A stretch of DNA of 25,196 bases, from positions 1-25,196 of the forward strand of contig CANNDT010000066.1 in NCBI GenBank assembly GCA_947503365.1, written 5' to 3'. Under the pieces are notes generated by a model. It was not told the origin of the DNA and ran no database searches. It saw only the letters and a program-made list of their open reading frames with translations. A program made the position numbers and the translations under genes. Below, piece by piece: positions 1-7,404 of this stretch. Positions within the stretch are counted from its first letter, which is position 1; each line of letters starts with the position of its first letter. Source of the DNA: CANNDT01 sp945876205. Its GTDB lineage: Bacteria; Acidobacteriota; Vicinamibacteria; Vicinamibacterales; UBA2999.

Positions 1-285
1 GCACCGCCCGCCGCGCCGCCGGCGGATGCGAATCGCGACCTGCGCCCCGCCGCCGCCAACAGCGCCGCCGCCGAGCGCGCCGTGCGTGACGTGCTCGTGC
101 GCGCCAACCGTGACTTGGGTCGAATCGATTACGGCAGGCTGAGCACCGACGGCCGCGCCCAGTACGAACAGGCGAAGCGATTCAGCCAGCAGGCCGAGCA
201 GGCCTTGAAGGAACGGAACCTCGTGTTCGCGGCCACGCTTGCCGACAAGGCGGCGACCCTCGCGGCCGAACTGCTCGGACGCTGA
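1..285 (+). CDS. 3' end of an unrecognised protein, alanine-rich linker plus helical tail
   Basis: The frame is open from the first base and ends with TGA at 283-285, so only the C-terminal 94 residues are visible and the start lies outside the window. The visible part opens with an alanine/proline-rich stretch (about 25 residues) that looks like a disordered linker. A charged, probably all-helical segment follows, rich in Gln, Glu, Lys and Ala, with an A-x-x-A-D-K-A-A-T pattern near the end. I do not recognise a named domain. The tail could be a coiled-coil or TPR-like helical hairpin. The gene converges on the histidine kinase with only 10 nt between stop codons. A short imperfect inverted repeat (282-299) covers both stops and might act as a weak shared terminator, although it has no T-tract. 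Confidence 0.6.
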   Translation, partial: APPAAPPADANRDLRPAAANSAAAERAVRDVLVRANRDLGRIDYGRLSTDGRAQYEQAKRFSQQAEQALKERNLVFAATLADKAATLAAELLGR

Positions 286-295
286 CGGCCGGCGG

Positions 296-2926
296 TCAGT
301 CGCCGCGCCCCTGCCTGAGAAGCCGATCGATCTCCCGAACAAGCTCGTGCGGCTCGGCTGGCTTGGCGAGAAACATGTTCGCGCCCAGCACGAGCGACTC
401 GAGGGAGTGGCGTTCGCCGCCGCTGCCCGAGAGCACGATGATGGGCATGTGCGCGGTCGCCTCGTTCTTTCTCAGCGCGCGGATCACGTCGTGGCCGTGA
501 ACGCGTGGCATCCGCAAGTCGAGCAGCGCGAGGTCCGGCACCTCTCGTGCCGCCGTGTCGATGGCCTCCCTCCCGTCCGCCGCCTCGATCACCCGGAACC
601 CATGGCGTCCAAGCGTTTCCCTGAGGACGTGCCGCAGATCGGCGTCGTCGTCGGCCACGAGCACCGTGGCGTGGACCCGCCCATGAAGCGCCCGCTGCAC
701 CCGTGAGACGAGGTCGGAGATGTCGAAGGGCTTCTCCGCGGACGTGATCGGCGCGCCACTCTCGATCGCGATCACGATCGGGATCTGCATCGTCGCCGGA
801 TCACCGGCCAGCTCTTCGAGGGCCCGGCTGCTGCCGCCCTCCTGCGACGAGACCGACAGCGTGATCGCGTCGGGCCTGTGACGGCGCGCCGCCTCGACAC
901 ACTCGGCACCGGACGAAGCTTCCAGCGTTCGGAAGCCGCCCTCCCGGAGCGCCTGTGCCAGCGCGGCGCGGCTCGTCGCGTTGTCGTCGACAATGAGGAC
1001 CGTCCTGATCGCGGCGGTCGCCGCCCGAGGTGCAGCCACAGGGGTCGCCTCGGCGCCAGGCGTCCGTCCGGTCCGCGGGATGGTGAAGGTGAACGTGGCG
1101 CCCAGCCCGACGACGCTGTCCACCGAGATCGTGCCGCCGTGTTCCTCGATGATGGCCTTGGTGATCGAGAGGCCGAGGCCCGTGCCGCCGGCGCGGCGCG
1201 TGCCCGCGTCGTCGAGCTGCTGGAACTTCCTGAAGAGACGGGCGATGTCATCCTGCGCGATGCCCTGTCCCTGGTCAGCGACGCTGAACACCACGGCCTC
1301 CGGCGTCTCGCGCGCCGACACCGTGATCGTGGAGCCCCGGGGAGCGAATTTCACGGCGTTCGAGAGCAGGTTGACCAGCGCCTGCGTGAGCCGGTCGGCG
1401 TCGCCATCGATCTCCGGAACGCCGGCCGCAACCTCCACGACCAGCTCGACACCCGCCGGTCCTGCCACGCTCTCCACGCCGTCGACGGCGTGCTGCACCA
1501 GCGTGTGCACGTCGATCGCGGCGATTCGGAGCTTGAGCTGCCCGGCTTCGATCTTCGAGATGTCGAGCATGTCATTGATGATTCGGACCAGGCGGTCGCA
1601 GCTCTTGAGCGCGACGTCGAGGAGCTGGCGGTTGTCGGGGTCGGCCACCGCGTTATCGGCGAGCAGCAACTGAAGGGAGCCGCGAATGGCCGTCAGCGGC
1701 GTGCGCAGTTCATGGCTGACGATGGCGACGAACTCGTCCTTCATGCGATCGAGCTCGCGCAGGCGCGTGATGTCGTGGAAGCCGGCGACCGCGCCGGTGA
1801 CCCGGCCCCCGGCGTCGCGCAGCGGCGCCGCGCCCACCAGGATGACGGCGCGCCGGCCGTCGGCGCGCTGCACGTCGATCTCCTCGCCGATGACCTCGAT
1901 GCCGGACAGCGCGCGCACCGGCGGGATGTCGCGGATGCGAAGCGGCCGGCCGGCCCCGTCGCGCATGGCGAAGCTCTGCCAGTACGTCTTGCGCGCGAGC
2001 GGCGTGTCCGGCGCGACGCCCAGGAGATGTTCGGCCGCCTTGTTCTGCAGGCGGATCGAACCGTCGGGATCGAGGATGACGAGGGCCGCCGGCACGGTGT
2101 TGATGATCGCGAGCAGTTCCGCATGGGCCGCGCGGATGCGCTGTTCCGCCAGGGCGGCGTCCGATGCGCGCGCCTGGACCGCCGAGCGCATCTCCGAGAA
2201 GGCGCCGACGAGCACTCCGATCTCGTCGTTGCGTGTTACCGGCAACGGGGCTTCGTAATCGCCACCGGCCAGCCGTCTTGCGGACCTGGTCAGCCCCAGG
2301 AGAGGAGTGAGGATGGCACGGTCGGTGGCGACCAGCAGGACGAACATGAAGACCACGGCCACGATCGGGATGGCCGTCAGGGTGATGGTCGCGTCGCGGA
2401 CCCGCGATTGCGCGAGGACGCCCGCTCGCGCGTTGATGTCGGTCTCGCGGCGTTCGAAGACGTTCAGCTCCCGCTGGATCGCTTCGAATCGCGGTGTGGC
2501 TTCGGTGAGAAGCTGCGCGGTCACCTCCTCGCCGGCCTTGCGCCGCTCGATGACCTCGCGCGACGCGGCGCGCCACTCGGCGACCCGTGCCATCAGCCGC
2601 TCGAAGCGGGCTTGCTGTTCCCTGTCCGTGATCAACGCCCGTGTGACGGGAACCGCCCTTTCGTAGTTCGTGCCTTGCCGTTCGTATTCGGCCTGCTCGC
2701 CGGCATTTCCCGAGATGAGGAAGCCCCGGTATGCCACCCGCATGGCATCGAGTGCGCGGCCGACCTCGACGTGATCCAGCAGAATCGTCTGCGTTCGTGC
2801 CGCGTCCTCGATCGCGCGCGAGCTTTCACGCTGCACGTAGAGCACGACGGCCGCCTCGACGAGCGCCATCGTGATGAGCAGCAGAAACGCCGCCGTGACG
2901 CGCGTGCGGATCGAAAGTGTGCTCAC
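296..2926 (-). CDS. Hybrid sensor histidine kinase (TM-HAMP-PAS-HisKA-HATPase-REC-REC)
   Basis: This is an 876-residue inner-membrane hybrid sensor kinase. Two membrane segments (about 11-30 and 181-200) flank a helical extracytoplasmic domain like CHASE3 or a four-helix bundle. Then come HAMP (about 201-255), PAS (about 265-390), HisKA with SHELRTP (phospho-acceptor H405), an HATPase_c domain with N box N519-N523, G1 DQGQG at 551-555 and G2 GGTGLGLS from 580, and two receivers. Receiver 2 is complete (DDD 759-761, D803, K855). Receiver 1 keeps VDDN and EKP but has Ser691 where the phosphorylatable Asp should be. The start is GTG at 2926, overlapping the stop of the upstream receiver gene (GTGA), which suggests translational coupling. 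It is the last gene of the leftward glycosyltransferase operon and is presumably its sensor. The ligand is unknown. Confidence 0.93.
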   Translation of the reverse strand: MSTLSIRTRVTAAFLLLITMALVEAAVVLYVQRESSRAIEDAARTQTILLDHVEVGRALDAMRVAYRGFLISGNAGEQAEYERQGTNYERAVPVTRALITDREQQARFERLMARVAEWRAASREVIERRKAGEEVTAQLLTEATPRFEAIQRELNVFERRETDINARAGVLAQSRVRDATITLTAIPIVAVVFMFVLLVATDRAILTPLLGLTRSARRLAGGDYEAPLPVTRNDEIGVLVGAFSEMRSAVQARASDAALAEQRIRAAHAELLAIINTVPAALVILDPDGSIRLQNKAAEHLLGVAPDTPLARKTYWQSFAMRDGAGRPLRIRDIPPVRALSGIEVIGEEIDVQRADGRRAVILVGAAPLRDAGGRVTGAVAGFHDITRLRELDRMKDEFVAIVSHELRTPLTAIRGSLQLLLADNAVADPDNRQLLDVALKSCDRLVRIINDMLDISKIEAGQLKLRIAAIDVHTLVQHAVDGVESVAGPAGVELVVEVAAGVPEIDGDADRLTQALVNLLSNAVKFAPRGSTITVSARETPEAVVFSVADQGQGIAQDDIARLFRKFQQLDDAGTRRAGGTGLGLSITKAIIEEHGGTISVDSVVGLGATFTFTIPRTGRTPGAEATPVAAPRAATAAIRTVLIVDDNATSRAALAQALREGGFRTLEASSGAECVEAARRHRPDAITLSVSSQEGGSSRALEELAGDPATMQIPIVIAIESGAPITSAEKPFDISDLVSRVQRALHGRVHATVLVADDDADLRHVLRETLGRHGFRVIEAADGREAIDTAAREVPDLALLDLRMPRVHGHDVIRALRKNEATAHMPIIVLSGSGGERHSLESLVLGANMFLAKPAEPHELVREIDRLLRQGRGD

Positions 2927-3288
2927 GCCTGGCCCAGCATCTGTCGCACCTCATCGCCGAGGGTGAGCGCGTCGAACGGCTTGACGATGTAGCCAGCGGC
3001 CCCAAGCGAGAGGCCGCGGGCGATCTCGGCCTGCTGCGACCGCGCGGTCAGGAAGATCACCGGGATGCCGCTCGTCGCGGGGTCGGCCTTCAACTGCCGG
3101 CAGACTTCCGGGCCATCCATGTCCGGCATCATCCAGTCGAGGAGGATGACGTCCGGTGTCTCGGCGCGCGCCGCTGTGAGCGCCTCGACGCCGTTGCCGG
3201 CCACCGCCACGACGAAGCCGGCGCGCTTCAGGGCTCTGCGCGCGACGATCTGGATGTCGATGTCATCTTCTACGAGCAGGAGCGTCAT
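2923..3288 (-). CDS. Stand-alone receiver-domain response regulator
   Basis: This 121-residue protein is a single CheY-like receiver with no output domain. It shows the acidic pair in LLVEDD (residues 4-9), phosphorylatable Asp51 in ILLDWMMP, the switch Thr81 in FLTAR and the conserved Lys103 in VKPFD. The ATG at 3286-3288 overlaps the glycosyltransferase TGA (ATGA), and its own TGA overlaps the GTG of the kinase. I chose this start because the receiver fold begins exactly there; the same frame stays open far upstream through the glycosyltransferase gene, but that extension is only an alternative-frame reading. With no output domain it must act by protein-protein contact or as a phosphorelay intermediate. 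Its position between synthase and kinase suggests that the glycosyltransferase or the HEAT protein is the target (inference). Confidence 0.9.
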   Translation of the reverse strand: MTLLLVEDDIDIQIVARRALKRAGFVVAVAGNGVEALTAARAETPDVILLDWMMPDMDGPEVCRQLKADPATSGIPVIFLTARSQQAEIARGLSLGAAGYIVKPFDALTLGDEVRQMLGQA

Positions 3289-4694
3289 GACTGGGTAAAT
3301 CCCTTTCTGGTCATCGTGCCCCACCCTTGCTTGTTGCGGAGAAAGTCCACGATGCCGCGGACGCGCCACCACGTTGTGAGCTGACGGTAGCCGAAATTCT
3401 CGATGACGCCGAAGGCCACGAGACGCAGCAGGTCGCTCAGCCGCGGATAGCGGCGGAACGAGAGCTCCTCGAGCAGCACGGATGCGAGGGAGATGAGCGT
3501 ACCGTACAGCACCGCCGCCAGAAACAGCAGCTCCGCGAACCGCCAGTCGAGCAGCCCGAGCGCCAGCGCGACGATCGTGACGAGGTAGCCGCTCAGCTCG
3601 ATCACCGGTCCCGCAGCCTCGAAGATCAGGAAATACGGCATCGCGAACAGCCCGACGGCGCCGTACCTGGAACGGCCGATCATGCCGCGGTGGTAGCTCA
3701 GCACCTGCAGCGTGCCGCGCTGCCAGCGGTTGCGCTGGTTGCGGAGGATGCCAAGCGACTCCGGAACCTCGGTCCAGCAGACAGGATCCGGCTGAAAGAC
3801 GATCCGGTACGGCCGTCCCGCATCCCTCGCCCACCGGTGCAGGCGGGTCACGATCTCCATGTCCTCCCCGATCGTGTCGTGCCGGAAGCCGCCGACGGCG
3901 ACGACGGCGTCGCGGCGGAAGATGCCGAACGCCCCCGAGATGATCAGCAGGCTGTTCATCGCGGATTGCGCGACGCGTCCGGCCAGGAACGCCCTGAGGT
4001 ACTCGACCGCCTGCAACTGCGCCAGCCACGAGCGTGGCATTCCCACCCGCGTCACGCGTCCCGCCTCGACGGTGCACCCGTTGACGATGCGGATGATTCC
4101 CCCGGCCGCCAGCGTGCTCGGATCCTCGATGAAAGGGAGGGCCGCGCGGGTCAGCGCCTCGTCTTCGAGCAGCGAATCGGCGTCGATCACGCACACCAGC
4201 GGGTAGCGCGCCGCGTTGATGCCGGCGTTGATCGCATCGGCCTTGCCGCCGTTGACCTTGTCGAGCACGACGAGGTCGGCGTTGGCAAGCGATCGATAGA
4301 CTGCCTGCACCGGCTTGGTCGCGATCGGCTGATCGTAGCCGGCGGGCGCCCGCAGGAGCCGGAAGCCGGTGACCAGCTCGCGCAGCGTGCCGTCTTTCGA
4401 CCCGTCGTTCACCACGATCACTTCGAATTGCGGGTAGTGAAGCAGGAGCAACGACCGGAGGCTCTCGCGGATCGTGGCCTCTTCGTTGTAGGCGGGTGCG
4501 ATGACGGAAATGCCCGGCGTGGCCGGCGATTGCAGCACGGCATCGAGCCGCCGCGGCGTCCATCGCCGCCGGTAGTCCCGGAGCTGCACGAAGGCGACGA
4601 CGCAGAAGAGCAGGTAGATCGTGTTGATCGTCACGAAGTACAGGAGTACCGCGAGGTCCCATGCCGTCAGCGCCGCGACAATGGAGGCGCGCAT
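3285..4694 (-). CDS. Processive family 2 glycosyltransferase, PgaC/YaiP-like membrane synthase
   Basis: This 469-residue integral-membrane GT2 enzyme is predicted to polymerise a polysaccharide from nucleotide sugars at the inner membrane. An N-terminal hydrophobic segment (about 10-35) is followed by a GT-A catalytic domain with APAYNEE (66-72), VVNDGSKDGT (94-103), DAD at 171-173, IGEDME (275-280, general-base region) and QRNRW (320-324). The last is the Q/RxxRW signature of processive synthases such as cellulose, chitin, hyaluronan and PNAG synthases. At least two or three membrane helices follow (about 345-410). There is no PilZ domain, so it is closer to PgaC than to BcsA. The start is ATG 4692-4694, two nt after the HEAT gene's TGA. 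The polymer cannot be predicted. E. coli pairs the GT2 gene yaiP with yaiO, and a YaiO-like gene lies at 7405, which supports a synthesis-export pair. Confidence 0.92.
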   Translation of the reverse strand: MRASIVAALTAWDLAVLLYFVTINTIYLLFCVVAFVQLRDYRRRWTPRRLDAVLQSPATPGISVIAPAYNEEATIRESLRSLLLLHYPQFEVIVVNDGSKDGTLRELVTGFRLLRAPAGYDQPIATKPVQAVYRSLANADLVVLDKVNGGKADAINAGINAARYPLVCVIDADSLLEDEALTRAALPFIEDPSTLAAGGIIRIVNGCTVEAGRVTRVGMPRSWLAQLQAVEYLRAFLAGRVAQSAMNSLLIISGAFGIFRRDAVVAVGGFRHDTIGEDMEIVTRLHRWARDAGRPYRIVFQPDPVCWTEVPESLGILRNQRNRWQRGTLQVLSYHRGMIGRSRYGAVGLFAMPYFLIFEAAGPVIELSGYLVTIVALALGLLDWRFAELLFLAAVLYGTLISLASVLLEELSFRRYPRLSDLLRLVAFGVIENFGYRQLTTWWRVRGIVDFLRNKQGWGTMTRKGFTQS

Positions 4695-4696
4695 GG

Positions 4697-5758
4697 TCAG
4701 CCCTCGATCTCCCAGAGCATCTGGCGCGCGAGGTCCGCGCCAGGGCCGTTCGCCCGCACCGCGTCGGTCAGGTACGTCAGGCCGGCCTCGCCGAGCTGCT
4801 TGAGCGCCGCCGCGCTGTGGGCGGCGACCGTCCACTCGTCGGCGAGGCGCGCGGCGAGGTACCGGCCGCAGTCGACGCGTCCACTCCGGCCGAGCGCGCG
4901 CGCGGCCATGGCCCGCACCGCGGGATGCGGATCGCCCAGCGCCCGGAGGGCGAAGTAGTACGCGCGCTCGTCGAGTCCGATGTCGCCAATCGCGCGGAAG
5001 CAGGTCTCCCGCAGCGCCGGGTCGGGATCGCCGGACCATCCGGTCAGGGTGTCGAGTCCGGCCGAGCTGCCGATTTGTCCGAGTACCTCCGCCACCACCT
5101 GTCGATTCGACGACGCCTCATGGCTCCAGCGGACCAGCTCGGCTGACGCGGCGGGGCCGAAGCTTCGGAGCGCGGAGACCACACGGGCGCGTTGATGCCG
5201 CGGGTTCTGGAGTTGCGCGACGAGCACGGCCAGCACGGAGTCGTCCCCGATCCGCCCGAGCGCTTCGATCGCCGCCGCCCGCACCTCCTCGTGGTCGTCG
5301 TCCAGCCGCGCGGCCAGCAGGGACACCGCCTCCGGCGCGGCGATCAGGCCGAGTGCCTGCGCCGCCTCGGATCGCACCCACCACCGGCGGTCGCTCAGGC
5401 GCTCGAGCCACCGATCGCGAAGCCCAAGGCGGGTGAGGGCATCGCGGCTGCGCTCGATGACATCCCCGGCGATCGCGCGCAGCGGCGCCAGCAGGAGTTC
5501 GGCCGCGGCGTGCCGCCGCGCGCCTCCGCACTGCCGGACGAGGCGATCCAGGGCGGCTCCGTCGGCGGGTGCTGACACCCAGGCGTTCACGAACGGCTCG
5601 CAGTATCGCCGTCGCCGGACGTGGAGCTGCCAGGCCATCTCGCGGATAACGCGCTGCACCACGAGCACGATCAGCAGCGTCACCAGGAGTGCGCCAAGGG
5701 CCGCGATGAACGGCACCAGGAGCGCGCGCAGCGCATCAGCCAGCGATATCACGCGCAC
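4697..5758 (-). CDS. Membrane-anchored HEAT-repeat protein
   Basis: This 353-residue protein has one N-terminal transmembrane helix (about 13-35) followed directly by a basic patch (RRRR, 48-51). By the positive-inside rule this places the rest in the cytoplasm. Residues about 110-345 are tandem HEAT/PBS-lyase-type repeats: recurring helical pairs with V-R-x-x-A-A-x-A-L-G-x-I-G/A and D-P-x-x-x-V-R-x-x-A-A-R-A-L-G motifs. Such repeats form curved scaffolds for protein binding and are not catalytic. The GTG start (5756-5758) abuts the TGA of the upstream signalling gene with no gap, and the glycosyltransferase follows after two nt. A reasonable inference is that it links the receiver proteins to the synthase, perhaps in the place that PgaD occupies in the Pga system. 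Confidence 0.88.
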   Translation of the reverse strand: MRVISLADALRALLVPFIAALGALLVTLLIVLVVQRVIREMAWQLHVRRRRYCEPFVNAWVSAPADGAALDRLVRQCGGARRHAAAELLLAPLRAIAGDVIERSRDALTRLGLRDRWLERLSDRRWWVRSEAAQALGLIAAPEAVSLLAARLDDDHEEVRAAAIEALGRIGDDSVLAVLVAQLQNPRHQRARVVSALRSFGPAASAELVRWSHEASSNRQVVAEVLGQIGSSAGLDTLTGWSGDPDPALRETCFRAIGDIGLDERAYYFALRALGDPHPAVRAMAARALGRSGRVDCGRYLAARLADEWTVAAHSAAALKQLGEAGLTYLTDAVRANGPGADLARQMLWEIEG

Positions 5759-7291
5759 TCACCTGACGAGCCTCGAGAGCCGAGCCAGGAGCTCTTCTGG
5801 GCCGAACGGCTTGGTCAGGTAATCGGCGGCGCCGAGCTCGAACGCCCGCGTGACGTCTGCCTCGCGGCCGCGTGCCGAGATCACGACGATCGGGGGCAGG
5901 TGCGCCGCGGTGCGCTTCAGCTCGGCCAGCACGTCGAAGCCGGTGAGCTTCGGCATCATCAGATCGAGCAGCACGAGGTCCGGTGCGTTCGCCGTGATGG
6001 CGTCGAGCGCCTCCTGGCCGTCGAAGGCCAGCACCGTTCGGTACCTGGCAGCCCTCAGCCGGCCGTCGAGCACCCGCATCACGTCCGGATCGTCCTCGGC
6101 CACGACGATCGAGGTGGGCGCCGCGGCCACGGCCGGCGGTGCCTGGCCATGGAGCACGACCTCCTGCCGCCGGTAGCGCGCTTCCGCGAGCGCCTGGTCG
6201 GCGAGCTCGAGCAGGGCGGCGAAGGCGGAGCCGCGCGCGGCTGGCGCGATACCCGCGTGGATAGGCATCTCCGCCGCGGCGAGCGCCGCGGCCAGTGCCG
6301 ACATCTGCTGTACCGCTTCAGGGGGCGCGACGTCGGGCAGCAGGATCATCGCGTGCGTTTCGTCGTACCGCCCGACGAGGTCCTTGCGGCGAAGCTCGCG
6401 AATCAGGGCGCGCGTCGCGTCGAGCGCGCGGTCGCGCGGCAGGCGGACGAGCGCCAGCGCGCCGGGCCCGCGGCCCAGGAGTTCGCGGGCGGCCGCCAGA
6501 AAGGCATCGTAGGTCAGGACCGCCTCGGGTACCGGCGCGGCGTGGCTCCGCCGCCGCATCACGAGGTCGATGCGGAGCAGCAACTCGGCCGGCTCCACCG
6601 GCTTGATGAGGTAATCGTCTCCACCCGCCGTGAGGCCTTCGATGCGCTCGCCTGACGTCGCGCGCGCGGTGGCGAAGATGACCGGCGTGTCGTGCAGGTC
6701 GGCGTCAACGCGGAACGAACGGCAGACGTCCAGGCCGGAGGCGCCGGGGAGATCGATGTCGAGGAGCACGAGGTCGGGCCGGATGTCGCGCGCGGACGCC
6801 AGCGCGTCCTCTCCGCGCTCGACGCTGCTGACGGTGTAGCCGGCCTGCCGCAGCCCCGCGGTCAAGAGGGCCCGCTGCTCGCCGTCGTCTTCGACGACCA
6901 GCACGTGCTTGCCGCGAGGTTCGCCTGGAGGCGCCGTCCAGGCCGGCGCCGGGCCGGCGAGGTCGGCCTCGAAGGCCTTCCGAAGCAGATCGACCGCCCG
7001 GCGAGCGGCCGCGAGGTCGAGGCCGGCGGTGCCGTCACCTCTAAGGATGTCCTCGAGCTCGCGCGCGCGGTCGCTCACCGCGCGCATGCCGACCATGCCC
7101 TCGAGCCCCGTCGTCCGGTGCACGAGCTGGATCAGCGATTCGCTTTCCGCAGACGCGCCGAGGGTGGCGATGCGGTCGATGAGCAGCATGAACGAGTCGC
7201 ATCGCTGCAGGAAGCCCGAGACGAAGCGCTGGCGGGCCGCCCGGAGGGCGGCTTCGGGATCGTCGGGATCCGCGCCGGGAGATAAGGCCAT
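5759..7291 (-). CDS. Multidomain response regulator: Hpt-like, REC, degenerate GGDEF, REC
   Basis: This 510-residue soluble signalling protein has four parts. Residues about 15-110 look like an Hpt four-helix domain, with His58 in an H-R-T-T-G context resembling the Hpt H-x-L-K-G motif. Residues 128-245 are a receiver with EDD 134-136, Asp178 and Lys230. Residues about 258-382 resemble a GGDEF domain by pattern (DLVGRYDETHAMILLP against the usual R-Y-G-G-D-E-F), but the catalytic signature is lost. Residues 394-510 are a second receiver with EDD 399-401, Asp443 and Lys494. The arrangement recalls PleD with its cyclase inactivated and an extra receiver moved behind it. I chose ATG 7289-7291; the frame is open further upstream to 7402, but that stretch looks non-coding and would overlap the divergent promoter region. 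It is the first gene of the leftward operon. Confidence 0.88.
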   Translation of the reverse strand: MALSPGADPDDPEAALRAARQRFVSGFLQRCDSFMLLIDRIATLGASAESESLIQLVHRTTGLEGMVGMRAVSDRARELEDILRGDGTAGLDLAAARRAVDLLRKAFEADLAGPAPAWTAPPGEPRGKHVLVVEDDGEQRALLTAGLRQAGYTVSSVERGEDALASARDIRPDLVLLDIDLPGASGLDVCRSFRVDADLHDTPVIFATARATSGERIEGLTAGGDDYLIKPVEPAELLLRIDLVMRRRSHAAPVPEAVLTYDAFLAAARELLGRGPGALALVRLPRDRALDATRALIRELRRKDLVGRYDETHAMILLPDVAPPEAVQQMSALAAALAAAEMPIHAGIAPAARGSAFAALLELADQALAEARYRRQEVVLHGQAPPAVAAAPTSIVVAEDDPDVMRVLDGRLRAARYRTVLAFDGQEALDAITANAPDLVLLDLMMPKLTGFDVLAELKRTAAHLPPIVVISARGREADVTRAFELGAADYLTKPFGPEELLARLSRLVR

Positions 7292-7404
7292 CCTGCCCGG
7301 CCAGCATAGACGATAACGTCTGGCGTCGGTCACGGAGGGATAGACTAGGCCCCGCGCCCCTCGGTCGCCCGCGGCGTGACGGGAGGGCATCACCCGGAGC
7401 AACC
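7292..7404. promoter_or_regulatory. Divergent promoter region between signalling operon and YaiO-like gene
   Basis: These 113 nt separate two divergent start codons, so both transcripts should begin here. On the minus strand a TATGCT (7303-7308) sits 19 bp from a GTGACC (7328-7333), a weak sigma70-like pair. On the plus strand TAGACT (7341-7346) could be a -10, but I see no good -35. A short inverted repeat GACG-N4-CGTC lies at 7309-7320 and could be a regulator site. For the rightward gene, GGAG at 7396-7399 is a well-placed ribosome binding site 5 nt before ATG 7405. The individual promoter elements are uncertain. Confidence 0.35.

Noticed and set aside
878..2992. 704-codon plus-strand frame opposite the hybrid kinase
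   Set aside because: It is a shadow of the kinase coding strand, with no ribosome binding site and no recognisable motif.
3327..4958. 543-codon plus-strand frame opposite the glycosyltransferase
   Set aside because: It is antisense to a gene with clear catalytic motifs, and its composition is typical of a shadow frame.
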